Source of the DNA: Clostridia bacterium
Lineage (GTDB): Bacteria; Bacillota; Clostridia; Oscillospirales; Acutalibacteraceae
Reading direction: 5' to 3'
Assembly (NCBI GenBank): GCA_017428625.1
Contig: JAFRQM010000005.1
Coordinates: forward strand, 1 to 64,000
DNA: 64,000 nucleotides
The notes beneath the pieces are model-generated. The model saw only the letters and a list, made by a program, of their open reading frames with translations, was not told the origin of the DNA and did not search any database. Every line of letters starts with the position of its first letter. Position 1 is the stretch's first letter. The position numbers and the translations under genes were made by a program. Below are positions 27,364-36,523 of this stretch, one piece after another.

Positions 27364-28536
27364 ATGGATTACGCAAAAGAATCTTTACGCTTACACGAAG
27401 AGTGGAAAGGCAAAATCGAGGTTATAGCAACCGTTCCCGTAGCGAGCAAGGACGACCTCTCGCTCGCATACACACCCGGCGTTGCGCAGCCCTGCCTTGA
27501 AATACAGAAAGACATTTCAAAAAGCTATGAACTCACAAGAAGACACAACCTGTGCGCGGTTATCACCGACGGCACAGCGGTTCTCGGTCTCGGCGACATC
27601 GGCCCCGAAGCCGGTATGCCCGTTATGGAAGGCAAGTGTGTTCTTTTCAAATCATTCGGCGGAGTTGACGCCTTCCCTCTGTGCGTAAAGACAAAGGATG
27701 TTGATGAGTTTGTAAACGCGGTTTATCTTATGTCCGGCTCGTTCGGCGGCATAAACCTTGAGGATATCGCGGCACCCCGCTGCTTTGAAATCGAGCGCAA
27801 GCTCAAAGAGAAGTGCGACATTCCCATTTTCCATGATGACCAGCACGGCACCGCAATCATTACTCTTGCCGGCCTTATCAACGCTCTCAAAGTCGTTGGC
27901 AAAAAGATGGAGGATGTTAAGGTTGTTACATCCGGCGCCGGCGCGGCGGCTATTTCAATCACCAAGCTCCTTCTTTCGGCGGGCTTTAAAAACATTGTTA
28001 TGACCGACAGAAAAGGCGCTATCTACAAGGGCAGAGACGGCCTCAACTGGATTAAGGAAGAAATGGCGGAAGTCACCAACCTCAACGGCGAAAAAGGCAC
28101 ACTTGCCGATGTTATCAAGGGCGCGGATATATTTATCGGCGTTTCGGCACCCGGCACCGTTACAACAGAGATGGTTAAAACCATGAACAAAGACGCCATT
28201 GTTTTCGCCTGCGCCAACCCGACCCCCGAAATCTTCCCCGACGACGCGAAGGCGGGCGGAGCGAGAGTTATCTCCACAGGCAGAAGCGACTTCCCGAACC
28301 AGATAAACAATGTTCTCGCCTTTCCCGGCATTTTCAGGGGCACATTCGATGTGCGCGCGAGCGACATCAACGAAGAGATGAAGATGGCGGCGTCACACGC
28401 GCTGGCAAACCTTATCTCAGACGAAGAACTCAGCGAAGATTACATAATCCCCAAAGCTTTCGACCCGAGAGTAGGCCCCGCGGTTGCGGCGGCGGTCGCT
28501 CAGGCCGCGAGAGACAGCGGCGTTGCGAGAATCTGA
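27364..28536 (+). CDS. NAD(P)-dependent malic enzyme
   Basis: Oxidative decarboxylation of malate to pyruvate. A 390-residue short bacterial malic enzyme with the tyrosine motif SLAYTPGVAQPC, TDGTAVLGLGDIGP, FHDDQHGTAI (metal-binding acids), the Rossmann block VVTSGAGAAAISITKLLL and the CANPTPEI motif. GGAG lies 7 nt upstream of the ATG. The cofactor choice cannot be read reliably. It follows glpK by 53 bp. Confidence 0.94.
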   Translation: MDYAKESLRLHEEWKGKIEVIATVPVASKDDLSLAYTPGVAQPCLEIQKDISKSYELTRRHNLCAVITDGTAVLGLGDIGPEAGMPVMEGKCVLFKSFGGVDAFPLCVKTKDVDEFVNAVYLMSGSFGGINLEDIAAPRCFEIERKLKEKCDIPIFHDDQHGTAIITLAGLINALKVVGKKMEDVKVVTSGAGAAAISITKLLLSAGFKNIVMTDRKGAIYKGRDGLNWIKEEMAEVTNLNGEKGTLADVIKGADIFIGVSAPGTVTTEMVKTMNKDAIVFACANPTPEIFPDDAKAGGARVISTGRSDFPNQINNVLAFPGIFRGTFDVRASDINEEMKMAASHALANLISDEELSEDYIIPKAFDPRVGPAVAAAVAQAARDSGVARI

Positions 28537-28605
28537 ATTTAAAACCGGTTAAAACGGCGGGCGCGGCAGCAGACGCGCCCGCTTTGTGAAAAAAACGGAG
28601 TGCTT

Positions 28606-30294
28606 ATGGCAAAAGAAAAATCAAAGGCGAAAAAAATAATAATTCCCGTTGTCGCGGTTGTTCTGGCGGCGGCGTTAATCGTTACGGGCTATTTCTGCCT
28701 GTATAAACCGAAACACGGGGGAACAAACGAATACGGCGGCGGCTCCGACACGAAAAAAAGCGTTGAACTCACGCCGGAGAAGGTAAGCTATGAAACGGCG
28801 GATTACAAAGGATACAAACTCCCCGAATTTTTTGTTGAAATATTCGAACAGGCTGAAAAAGACAGCGAAGCCGCCTGTGAAAAATACGGCGTGGCGATGA
28901 CTGTCGGCGACAGAAAAATCTCCGCGACGGAATTCGCCATGACATATTTCGATATGTTTATTTACGCCGCATCCGATGAAATCGGCGACCCGCAGGGGCT
29001 TACCCCCGAACTGACGGCGGCACCTGCCGACCAGCCATACGGCAAGGACGAAAAAGTCACCTGGGCAGACCGTCTTAAAGAGGAAACTCAGGCGGCGCTG
29101 CGCAAGAGATATATTCTTTTTTATGACGCGCTGGAAAACGGCTTTATGATTTCCGACAGCGTCGCTGCCGAGTTGAGCAGCATTAAAGGCGATGTGGAAT
29201 ACTCAGCGGATATGAACGCGAAGAATCCCGACGCCATGCTTTCGGAAAGTTACTGCGAAGGCACAACAGTCTGCCTCTATGCTCGCAACCTCATTATGAG
29301 AAATTACGCGAGCGAATATGAAAAGGCTTTGAAATCGACTTTTGCCGCGGCGCATTCCGACAGCGAAATAAAGGGAATCTATGACAAGAACCCTTCGAAA
29401 TACAACTATATCGACGTTCGCGTTCTCAAGATTTATTCTGATGATGAAGAAGGCGCGCAGCGGGCGAAAAAAGAGATAAAAGACCTTGAGAGTTTTTACG
29501 ACTTCGGCATTGATTACTACAAGGATGTTGACCCGCATTTCAGCCGGATAGCGGACAGCACTACCAGGTATTATTTCTGCCTTTATGACAGAATTGTTGA
29601 GGATTTCGGCAGCGAGACCGCCGAATGGTGCTTCGCGAAAGGCAGAAAGGCGGGCGATGTGGAGGTTTTGCCGGGCGACACCTACGCAAACCTTGTTTAT
29701 GTTGAAAAGCCGCAGTATTCACCCGACAGCGTCAACTACCGCGAATCCATAACGCTTTTCAACGCGGGCGGGCAGGCAGCGCAGAGCGATGATGAAAAAA
29801 AGGAATCCGAAGCAGCGGCAAAGAGGCAGTATGACCTGCTCAAAAGGAACGACGGCTCGGTTGAAATGATGGAAGAGATATCCGACACCTATAATGAGAG
29901 TTTTCAGTCCTGGAACACAGTCGGCGTATGCGAGGGCGTTCATATTCACGAACTCGGTTACAGCGTTGCCCGCTGGATGACCGCAGCCGAAAGGAAGGCG
30001 GGCGATTACGAGGTTCTCGAAAGCGGCGTCGGTTACGGTCTTTTTATGTATGAAGGAACAAACGAAGGCGACATAGACGCTTACTCGTTAATCCGCCTGA
30101 ACCTTGCCGCCAAAGAATACAACGAGTATTACGAAAGCCTGCTCAACTTTAACGGCAACAAGGCAGTCACATTCGGCGCCGTTATTGAAAAAGCGGCTCA
30201 AAAAGGCGAAAAATCCTCCGCGGCGTTCGCGGAAAAACGGCTGCAGCGCGTAAATGACGCGCAGGCGCAGGCAGAGGCGCAGACAGCGCAGTAA
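28606..30294 (+). CDS. Membrane-anchored SurA/PrsA-like protein, function uncertain
   Basis: 562 residues. A basic N-terminus and one membrane segment (about 11-30) place the rest outside the cell. An early segment MTVGDRKISATEFAMTYFDMF resembles the SurA/PrsA N-terminal chaperone domain. No parvulin active-site block was recognised, so foldase activity is doubtful. The C-terminus is rich in Ala and Gln. ATG 28606 is favoured because GGAG lies 5 nt upstream. It is followed by a strong terminator. It could be a divergent extracytoplasmic chaperone. Confidence 0.6.
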   Translation: MAKEKSKAKKIIIPVVAVVLAAALIVTGYFCLYKPKHGGTNEYGGGSDTKKSVELTPEKVSYETADYKGYKLPEFFVEIFEQAEKDSEAACEKYGVAMTVGDRKISATEFAMTYFDMFIYAASDEIGDPQGLTPELTAAPADQPYGKDEKVTWADRLKEETQAALRKRYILFYDALENGFMISDSVAAELSSIKGDVEYSADMNAKNPDAMLSESYCEGTTVCLYARNLIMRNYASEYEKALKSTFAAAHSDSEIKGIYDKNPSKYNYIDVRVLKIYSDDEEGAQRAKKEIKDLESFYDFGIDYYKDVDPHFSRIADSTTRYYFCLYDRIVEDFGSETAEWCFAKGRKAGDVEVLPGDTYANLVYVEKPQYSPDSVNYRESITLFNAGGQAAQSDDEKKESEAAAKRQYDLLKRNDGSVEMMEEISDTYNESFQSWNTVGVCEGVHIHELGYSVARWMTAAERKAGDYEVLESGVGYGLFMYEGTNEGDIDAYSLIRLNLAAKEYNEYYESLLNFNGNKAVTFGAVIEKAAQKGEKSSAAFAEKRLQRVNDAQAQAEAQTAQ

Positions 30295-30308
30295 TAAAAG
30301 ACATAATC

Positions 30309-30334
30309 AAAGCCGCCCGAAAGGGCGGCTTTTG
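30309..30334 (+). terminator. Rho-independent terminator
   Basis: Stem AAAGCCGCCC/GGGCGGCTTT with a short loop and TTT, between convergent genes. Confidence 0.85.
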
Positions 30335-30351
30335 ACTTATTCCGAAGCAGA

Positions 30352-31140
30352 TTATTCTTTTATAAAAGGTTTTATGAAATTGATTGTGAAATCGACGCCC
30401 CATTCGCCTTTTTCACCCTGCCAGTTGTGCGAATGCGGTTCAATAGAGACCATTTCGTTGTAGTTCTTTATATAAAGCAGCGCCATAACCGAACGCCAGT
30501 CTGTCGGGTCAAGCCCGGCGGGCGGGTCGTCATAGTGCTCGCCGTCAACATAGAGCGTGCCCTTGAGGTGGAAATGATAAAATCTGTCGCCCCAGTCCCT
30601 TATTTCTTTAAGATAATCGCCGTGCCTGTTAATGCAGTGCGAAACATCGTATTTAATTCCGAGTTCCGGCATATTGCTGTGAATTGCCGACCAAGCCTTG
30701 TCATTGTAAACAAAGTTGCCCCAGTCGCAGTTATAAGTTGCGATTTTGACATTTTTGCTCTTTGCGTATTCAATAAGTTTCGCGAAATAAGCGGCGGCTA
30801 TGTCGCAGTTCTCTTTGTAGTTTTTGCCCTCGGTGTAGTTGCAGCCGCAGTTGAAAACGGGGCAGCCCACCGCGGACGCGGCGTCTATCACATCAAAATC
30901 CTCTTTGAGAACGGGCTCGTTTACCGTGCCGTCGTCATTGATTCTTTTTGAGCCCCAGCGGCCCATTGAAAGAATTTTAACGCCGTATTTCTTCTGCCAT
31001 TCATTGAGCGAGGGCACAAGTGCGAGGAGTTTGTCCGTCGGCTGATCGTGGTTGTAGCAGAACTCCACGCAGTCAAGGCCTTTGCTCTGAACATATCTGA
31101 AGCCCTCTTCGCTCCAGTCGCCGATAATTCCGAGTTTCAT
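30352..31140 (-). CDS. Sugar phosphate isomerase/epimerase (AP endonuclease 2-like TIM barrel)
   Basis: A 262-residue TIM-barrel protein opening MKLGIIGDWSEEGFRYVQSKGLDCVEF, with metal-binding type segments KYDVSHCINRHGDYLKEI, FYHFHLKGT and MVSIEPHSHNW in the positions expected for xylose-isomerase-like enzymes. The substrate is unknown. It is the last gene of a leftward run including DUF5662, an AlkD-like protein and a small membrane protein, with gaps of 15 bp or less. Confidence 0.8.
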   Translation of the reverse strand: MKLGIIGDWSEEGFRYVQSKGLDCVEFCYNHDQPTDKLLALVPSLNEWQKKYGVKILSMGRWGSKRINDDGTVNEPVLKEDFDVIDAASAVGCPVFNCGCNYTEGKNYKENCDIAAAYFAKLIEYAKSKNVKIATYNCDWGNFVYNDKAWSAIHSNMPELGIKYDVSHCINRHGDYLKEIRDWGDRFYHFHLKGTLYVDGEHYDDPPAGLDPTDWRSVMALLYIKNYNEMVSIEPHSHNWQGEKGEWGVDFTINFIKPFIKE

Positions 31141-31155
31141 AAAAGCACCTCTGTA

Positions 31156-31695
31156 TTAATAATTTTTACCGCTTTTTAAAAAATTGCGGATATATGCAAA
31201 AGTTTCATCCTCGCCTTTCTCGCTGAGCATTTTAAGCAGCGATTCGAGAAAATCGGAGGTTTCGGGGTGAATTGAGCGTTTGTCGCGCCCGCGCTCAAAA
31301 TAGTTGAACGCCGAAGCGTCGGTGTATTTTTCGCCCTGATAAATCTTGCTTGCGGCAACGCGGTCGCAGAACATTTCTATAACATAGCGGGGAGGCATTT
31401 TTACGGGCACAACCCTGCGTTCTTTCGGGTTGTAATCCGCCCAGTATTCAAAGTGATGGCGGTTGCGCCCCTTGTGGTGAAGCCACGCCGAGGAATAGCC
31501 GAACTCTTCTCGCTCCGCCTCGTTGGGCGAGCGGTTGCCCTGATAATATTTCGCGCCGGGGATAAACTCCGCGGGCGTGTATTTTGACAGGTCGTGCCTT
31601 ATGCCCTGAAGCGGTATGCCCGCTTTGAAGCAGTGCCTCATAACGGCGTGCCTGTGTTTTGTGATTGTTCTGAAATGCTTTAACGGATGTGCCAA
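31156..31695 (-). CDS. DUF5662 family protein
   Basis: A 179-residue protein rich in His and aromatic residues: HFRTITKHRHAVMRHCFKAG, RHDLSKYTPAEF, WLHHKGRNRHHFEYW. The conserved His/Asp pattern matches DUF5662 and hints at a metal-dependent HD-like hydrolase, but the activity is unknown. It is 4 bp downstream of the AlkD-like gene. Confidence 0.75.
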   Translation of the reverse strand: MAHPLKHFRTITKHRHAVMRHCFKAGIPLQGIRHDLSKYTPAEFIPGAKYYQGNRSPNEAEREEFGYSSAWLHHKGRNRHHFEYWADYNPKERRVVPVKMPPRYVIEMFCDRVAASKIYQGEKYTDASAFNYFERGRDKRSIHPETSDFLESLLKMLSEKGEDETFAYIRNFLKSGKNY

Positions 31696-31699
31696 AAAT

Positions 31700-32374
31700 T
31701 CACTTCCTCAGTGTTTTGAGATAATCCTTTTGTTCCGGAGTGATGCGAAGGCTCTCAACGGATTTTTGTATTGCCTTGTTGTGAACCCACACGGGCAGCG
31801 CGCCTTTCTCGATAAACGGAACGCAGGCGTTCCACTGTTTTGCGAGAGCGGTGGCGAAATACCACGCGGACATCATATTTATATAGTATTCGTCACTTTT
31901 GATTTTTGCAACCTTTTTTGCGTATTTTATGTCAAAATCCGCGTCAAGAAACCACCGCATAAGCATACCGGTGCCGAAACGCACGGAGTAGGTTTTGCCC
32001 GAGTCAATCCACTCAAAGGCTTTTGCGGCAAGTTCGCTTTTGTTTTTGCCGAAAACGGCGGGTGAGAGTTGGTCGCAGGTAGCCCAGTTGTCAACATAGG
32101 GCAGAAAAGTCTCAACCTCCGCCAGACATTTTTCAAAACTCTTTTCGCGGTTGATAAGAAAGGCGTGAAGCTGATTCTCATCAAAATATCTGTGAGGAAG
32201 TTTGCCGAGAAAGTTCTCCGCCTGCTTTGTGCCCGCGAGTTCCTTCGCGAGCGCTTTGAGTTCGGGTGTTCTTACCCCTATGAAAAGTTTACGCTCAACA
32301 TTCGGGATAAGCTTTGCCTGAAAATCCGCGTAGCCTCCGTCAGTTTTTTCGCGCAGCTGTTGCAGAACCGTCAT
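31700..32374 (-). CDS. AlkD-like DNA alkylation repair protein
   Basis: A 224-residue all-helical HEAT-like repeat protein with the family opening FQAKLIPNVERKLFIGVRTPELKALAKEL in adjoining pieces, PYVDNWATCDQL and SVRFGTGMLMRWFLD. AlkD proteins excise positively charged alkylated bases. The catalytic Asp is plausibly in the VDNWATCD segment. Its ATG overlaps the end of the small membrane protein gene by 4 bp (ATGA). Confidence 0.85.
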   Translation of the reverse strand: MTVLQQLREKTDGGYADFQAKLIPNVERKLFIGVRTPELKALAKELAGTKQAENFLGKLPHRYFDENQLHAFLINREKSFEKCLAEVETFLPYVDNWATCDQLSPAVFGKNKSELAAKAFEWIDSGKTYSVRFGTGMLMRWFLDADFDIKYAKKVAKIKSDEYYINMMSAWYFATALAKQWNACVPFIEKGALPVWVHNKAIQKSVESLRITPEQKDYLKTLRK

Positions 32375-32739
32375 TCGCCTCTGCCCTCCGCCTCGTGACG
32401 GCGTCGGTTTTCTTCCGCCACAAGCGCGTCATAATAAACATACATTTTCTGCACGCCGTTTTCAAGCAGATAGTAGTGCTTGATGTAAGGCGCAAGCAGA
32501 ACAACAAGCAGAACCATAAGAATATATGCCTGCGTAACGCCGGAGACCGCAATGCCGAGCACGATGAAGGTTGCCAGCGCGAATGTGATTGTGACAATGA
32601 GGTGAATAAGCCTTTCGTGCTGAAAATACTCAATCTGAATAAGCATATCTCTGCGAAAAGCCTCAAGGTCGCCCTGAGAGAGCGATTCGGGCGAGGTTTC
32701 GTTTAAATATTTAAGATATGCAAGAATGCGTTTTTTCAT
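32371..32739 (-). CDS. Small two-TM membrane protein, unknown
   Basis: A 122-residue protein starting MKKRILAYLKYL. A helical N-terminal part (ESLSQGDLEAFRRDMLIQIEYFQHERL) is followed by two adjacent TM segments and a charged C-terminus (EENRRRHEAEGRGE). ATG 32739 has AAGGAG upstream; the frame continues to 32826 but without a ribosome site. It is the first gene of the leftward operon ending at 30352. The function is unknown. Confidence 0.65.
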   Translation of the reverse strand: MKKRILAYLKYLNETSPESLSQGDLEAFRRDMLIQIEYFQHERLIHLIVTITFALATFIVLGIAVSGVTQAYILMVLLVVLLAPYIKHYYLLENGVQKMYVYYDALVAEENRRRHEAEGRGE

Positions 32740-32930
32740 AACCTTCTCCTTTTTTATAACAGTTTCCGCGGTAAGCGAGGACTGTTTGTTCACGATTATT
32801 CTATAACAAACCTGCTGTGTTTTCAAGCCGCGAAAAGCAAATCTTTATATAAATGCGCAACTGTTTTGCGGGCGCAGGACAAAACAAAAAGCCGCGTGAA
32901 TACAATGAAAAAATATTTTTAAAAAAGTTG

Positions 32931-32959
32931 TTGACAAACCGAAAGGCATATAATATAAT
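32931..32959 (+). promoter_or_regulatory. Sigma-A promoter of the tRNA-Met/tRNA-Glu operon
   Basis: Consensus TTGACA (32931-32936), 17-bp spacer and TATAAT (32954-32959), 26 bp before the first tRNA. Confidence 0.88.
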
Positions 32960-32985
32960 AAACAGGCTTAATGACAGCGGTTTAC

Positions 32986-33061
32986 GGCGGAATAGCTCAG
33001 TGGCTAGAGCACTCGGTTCATACCCGGGGTGTCGGCGGTTCAAATCCACCTTCCGCTACCA
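32986..33061 (+). tRNA. tRNA-Met (anticodon CAT)
   Basis: Complete cloverleaf with acceptor GGCGGAA/TTCCGCT, anticodon loop TTCATAC (CAT), T-arm GGCGGTTCAAATCCACC and encoded CCA. The overall sequence resembles elongator tRNA-Met; a lysidine-modified Ile species is less likely but not excluded. Confidence 0.92.
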
Positions 33062-33065
33062 GAAC

Positions 33066-33140
33066 GGCCCGGTGGTCAAGCGGTTAAGACACCGCCCTTT
33101 CACGGCGGTAACACGAGTTCGATTCTCGTCCGGGTCACCA
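33066..33140 (+). tRNA. tRNA-Glu (anticodon TTC)
   Basis: Complete cloverleaf with acceptor GGCCCGG/CCGGGTC, anticodon loop CTTTCAC (TTC), T-loop GTTCGATTC and encoded CCA, 4 bp after tRNA-Met. It is the last backbone gene before island 2. Confidence 0.94.
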
Positions 33141-33147
33141 AACGCAC

Positions 33148-33197
33148 ATAACTCGAACTTATTTCAAATCGGAAATACGTTCGGGTTATTTGTTTTT
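33148..33197 (+). terminator. Terminator of the tRNA operon
   Basis: Arms ATAACTCGAAC (33148-33158) and GTTCGGGTTAT (33179-33189) pair with one G-T and are followed by TTGTTTTT. Confidence 0.8.
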
Positions 33198-33262
33198 ATC
33201 TAAAGATTTTATATTACTTCATCCGGTTACACTTTTGCAAAAAAATTAACGGAGGAAGAATT

Positions 33263-33505
33263 ATGCTTTATGTTAAAACCTGTGAATATAACCTTGACAC
33301 CGGCAGGCTGGAAATGGAGGACATTTCCGACAATCAATATTGGATAGATGTTTATGCCGTTGAATATGAATGCACCGATAGTATGTATGAACGGTCTGCT
33401 TTGGATTATCTGCTATACAACGAGCCGATAAAATATGTTAATCTCCTGCTCGGCGGCAAACTGAAAGAATACGTCCAAGCGCATCCCATATATCTTGAGG
33501 ACTGA
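33263..33505 (+). CDS. DUF6061 family protein
   Basis: An 80-residue protein, MLYVKTCEYNLDTGRLEMED..., with the conserved SMYERSALDYLLYNEPIKYVNLLL block. It is homologous in full length to 52929-53171 and to the truncated copy at 21611. GGAGG lies 7 nt before the ATG. The function is unknown; in this window full copies occur at the left end of island 2 and directly behind a serine recombinase, so it is probably carried by the mobile elements. Confidence 0.75.
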   Translation: MLYVKTCEYNLDTGRLEMEDISDNQYWIDVYAVEYECTDSMYERSALDYLLYNEPIKYVNLLLGGKLKEYVQAHPIYLED

Positions 33506-33515
33506 TTAAAGAATT

Positions 33516-33553
33516 ATCCCTGCAACAGAATTACTCTGCTGCAGGGATTTTTT
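33516..33553 (+). terminator. Rho-independent terminator
   Basis: Perfect stem ATCCCTGCA/TGCAGGGAT with a 15-nt loop, then TTTTTT. Confidence 0.88.
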
Positions 33554-33640
33554 GCTTGAAAATCATTTGTTTCAGTCCGTATTTTCGGACTGCCTTTGTG
33601 AGAGAATTACTATGGAACCAATTAAAAGGAAGTGATTTCA

Positions 33641-36523
33641 GTGAAAGATACGAAGGGATTTGCCCGTGAGCATTCATACAAAATCCCAATGCTTGACGCT
33701 TCGGTTGTATATCGTCTTAACGCTTCCGGCAGCGGATTGAAACTCTATGAAAGAGTCAAGGACTCAAAAGGAAACGAAAAATATAAGCCAAACACTGCTC
33801 TTTTCAGCGGTGCTCTGAAATACTGCCTTGAAACAGAAAAGCTGGAATCGGTATATAAAGAAGCTTTCAGAGTTAAATCGTTTTGCTCTGTTCACAATGA
33901 CAACAGATATTCCCACGCATTAATCAGTGTTTCTTTTGATTCTACATATAAAGAGTATAATGTGTTCGGTAAGGTCGAAGGATATAACGGAGAAGGTAAA
34001 CTGTATGTCAAAGCCGGTTACCGTTATGAAAACGGATACATTATTGATTTACTCGGCAATGAATATAAGATTACAGATAATATCTGCATAAACGGTGATG
34101 AATTACTCGCCGTGATAACTTATGTCCTTGTATCAAATAACAATCTTCCCGTCGGCTGCCGTAATTTCGGATTTGACACAGATAATAACTTCTATACATT
34201 TAAGCAGGCAAAAACAATACTGTCTACATCAGATTTGAGAGATCTGCTCTATGAAAACGGATTTACTATGCTCAACGCTAAAGGCAATCCGATTGAATAT
34301 GTAAGATATAAACGCAGCGCAGGTATGAGCCGTGTCGGCAAGTGCTACTTTATCCGTAAAGAAATGTATAAGAAAATGATGGCTTGGAGCGATTTCAGTC
34401 CGGGCAGTAAAAAGATTGACGCGGAAATGAGAAAATATGGCTTGACGCTGAAAACAGATCCCGTTGCTCATGAAGCATATACGGCTTTGACTCTGAGCAC
34501 CATAGAAGATACAGTTGAAATCCCGCTTGATTCTATTCTGTTTTTACCCGACGCAAAATTTACGACTGATGCCAAAACAATATGTGTTACAAGTAAAAAC
34601 GGATGTGTTATGGCAGAAGAAAAACAGATTAACAGCATGCCGACCGTTTTATGGGACGGAGAAGCATTACTTGATGAATCCGTATTTGAACAGGCAGGCA
34701 GAAGCGATAAAGGAATGATGCTTCTCCGCAACCGCTGGTTCAAGTCCTGCGCTTTCAATACAAAACTGCAAAAATGGTTTAAGGACAACTGTATAACGGA
34801 GGTTTCACAACTTCAGGGCTTTACGCTTGCAAAGGATATTTCACAGGTGAAAATGGTTGTCACAGACACAAGTCTGAAGTTTTTCAAAGTGTTATCCGGA
34901 AAACCGCCTTATGTAATCGCTTACTGGATAAGTCAACTGAATAATGACGGCGGAGAAACATTCGGAATAGTAAAAAGCGAAAAGCCCACCAAATATATGG
35001 GCGGTCAGTATGTCCGCACCAGTTATCAGCTCATAAACACAATCAATATTACCGAAAAAGAGGCAAAAAAGCTTGTTGAGCCGGTAAACAAACTGAAAAA
35101 TGATATCCGCGCCGGTTATCGGGGGATGAAATACTATCTTGATGAATATCGTTCGGATGGTTCCGACCTTGAATTTAACCCCCTGTTGTATAAGAAAAGA
35201 CTTGTTTCGGAGATTCTGAATAAATACCCCGAATTTGCGGAAACCAAAATGTTTTACGGCTTCAGAAACGATATTATCAGAGAAATCAACAGTTCCGTTA
35301 AGCAGGGCAAACTCCTTGTTCGCGGGACTAATGCTGTATTATTCGGCAACGGTCAGGAATTACTTAACTGCTGTATCCGTGAAAATTTTCTGGATTTGTC
35401 ATGGGGAGCGGAATCTGCAATAAAAGCTGTCGGGAAAGGCGTTATATTTTCTGATTTCTTTATGCTCGGCGGTAAGATTCTCTGTATAAGAAGCCCTCAT
35501 ATTACCATGGGCAACATATCCGTTGCCGATAACCGCCCGGTAAAATTTGAGCATTACTTCAATCTCACGGAGAATATTGTGTGTATTGATGCTCTTGACA
35601 GTCCGATTCAGCACAGACTGAACGGGTGCGATTATGATTCGGATACAATGCTTATAACCGACGACAAGATCCTTACAAAAGCGGCAGACAGAAACTACGG
35701 CGAATTCTTGTTACCCTACAACAGGCTTGAATTTGAACCCGCGGAAGGCAAATCTCTCGCAGAAATTGACCAACTTATCAGTGAAAATAAAATCGGTGAA
35801 ATAGTTAATCTTTCTCAGAAGCTGAATACAATCTACTGGTCAGTTATCAACACACCCGATATTTCCATAATCTCGCCCGATGAGTTGTATAAAGATATCT
35901 GCATTCTTGCAGTGCTTTCAAATACCGAAATTGACAAAGCGAAGCGCATATACAAAGTCGACGTTGATTCGGTTCTTGATGAACTCAAAGCAAAATATCT
36001 CGGCATATTCGGCGAGTATTTTAATGAGCCCGAATTCTGGAGATACATCAATATTTCAAGCGGAAAGCCGAAAAATAATGATAAAAACTATGAGTGCCGC
36101 TCACCGATGGCATATCTATACAACGAAGCCTGCGCCGACAAGACGCTGAGAAGTAAAAACGGTAAGTTCTTCTCAGATCTGCCCGGTATTGACTACGGCA
36201 AAATAAAGGGTGTAAGAAAAGATGAAATAGCAAAGATTCTTGATACAGCAAATAAAACTGCAACGGCATATAACAGAACGGTAATGAGAATACTCAGCGC
36301 CGCCAACAAACGCGGCAGACACGGACAAAACAATACCGATGCCGGAATGAGCGATATTGCCGTCATTCTGACATCGGGTATTGAAAGAATTTCAAAACTG
36401 TGTAAAACTGAGTCACACCGTCTCGCCGTTCTGCGCGAAATTGATAATGCAATGCGCACGCAGAAAGATGCAAAAACAGAGCAATGGGTGCTGCTGGCTG
36501 GGGTGTGGAAAAAAATAGTATGA
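33641..36523 (+). CDS. RNA polymerase-like protein with DxDxD motif (RdRP/YonO-type double-psi beta-barrel, predicted)
   Basis: A 960-residue protein. Around residue 664 it carries NGCDYDSDTMLITDD, the D-x-D-x-D catalytic signature (Asp 664, 666, 668) in the same context as SG-DLDGD of eukaryotic RNA-dependent RNA polymerases and DYDGD of QDE-1. About 45 residues earlier, KILCIRSPHITMGNISV fits the conserved R-P-x-H-x-G-x-I-x-V block that precedes the catalytic barrel in that family. Phage YonO shows that single-chain two-barrel polymerases exist in Firmicutes elements. Gly of the usual DxDGD is Ser here. The function (RdRP, DNA-dependent transcription of the element, or primase) is inferred. 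The GTG at 33641 is chosen because AAGGAAG lies 8 nt upstream; GTG 33632 is too close. It is monocistronic and codirectional with DUF6061. Confidence 0.6.
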   Translation: MKDTKGFAREHSYKIPMLDASVVYRLNASGSGLKLYERVKDSKGNEKYKPNTALFSGALKYCLETEKLESVYKEAFRVKSFCSVHNDNRYSHALISVSFDSTYKEYNVFGKVEGYNGEGKLYVKAGYRYENGYIIDLLGNEYKITDNICINGDELLAVITYVLVSNNNLPVGCRNFGFDTDNNFYTFKQAKTILSTSDLRDLLYENGFTMLNAKGNPIEYVRYKRSAGMSRVGKCYFIRKEMYKKMMAWSDFSPGSKKIDAEMRKYGLTLKTDPVAHEAYTALTLSTIEDTVEIPLDSILFLPDAKFTTDAKTICVTSKNGCVMAEEKQINSMPTVLWDGEALLDESVFEQAGRSDKGMMLLRNRWFKSCAFNTKLQKWFKDNCITEVSQLQGFTLAKDISQVKMVVTDTSLKFFKVLSGKPPYVIAYWISQLNNDGGETFGIVKSEKPTKYMGGQYVRTSYQLINTINITEKEAKKLVEPVNKLKNDIRAGYRGMKYYLDEYRSDGSDLEFNPLLYKKRLVSEILNKYPEFAETKMFYGFRNDIIREINSSVKQGKLLVRGTNAVLFGNGQELLNCCIRENFLDLSWGAESAIKAVGKGVIFSDFFMLGGKILCIRSPHITMGNISVADNRPVKFEHYFNLTENIVCIDALDSPIQHRLNGCDYDSDTMLITDDKILTKAADRNYGEFLLPYNRLEFEPAEGKSLAEIDQLISENKIGEIVNLSQKLNTIYWSVINTPDISIISPDELYKDICILAVLSNTEIDKAKRIYKVDVDSVLDELKAKYLGIFGEYFNEPEFWRYINISSGKPKNNDKNYECRSPMAYLYNEACADKTLRSKNGKFFSDLPGIDYGKIKGVRKDEIAKILDTANKTATAYNRTVMRILSAANKRGRHGQNNTDAGMSDIAVILTSGIERISKLCKTESHRLAVLREIDNAMRTQKDAKTEQWVLLAGVWKKIV

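Noticed and set aside
32853..33203. 116-codon plus-strand frame across the tRNA-Met/tRNA-Glu genes
   Set aside because: It reads through both tRNAs and their terminator; not coding.
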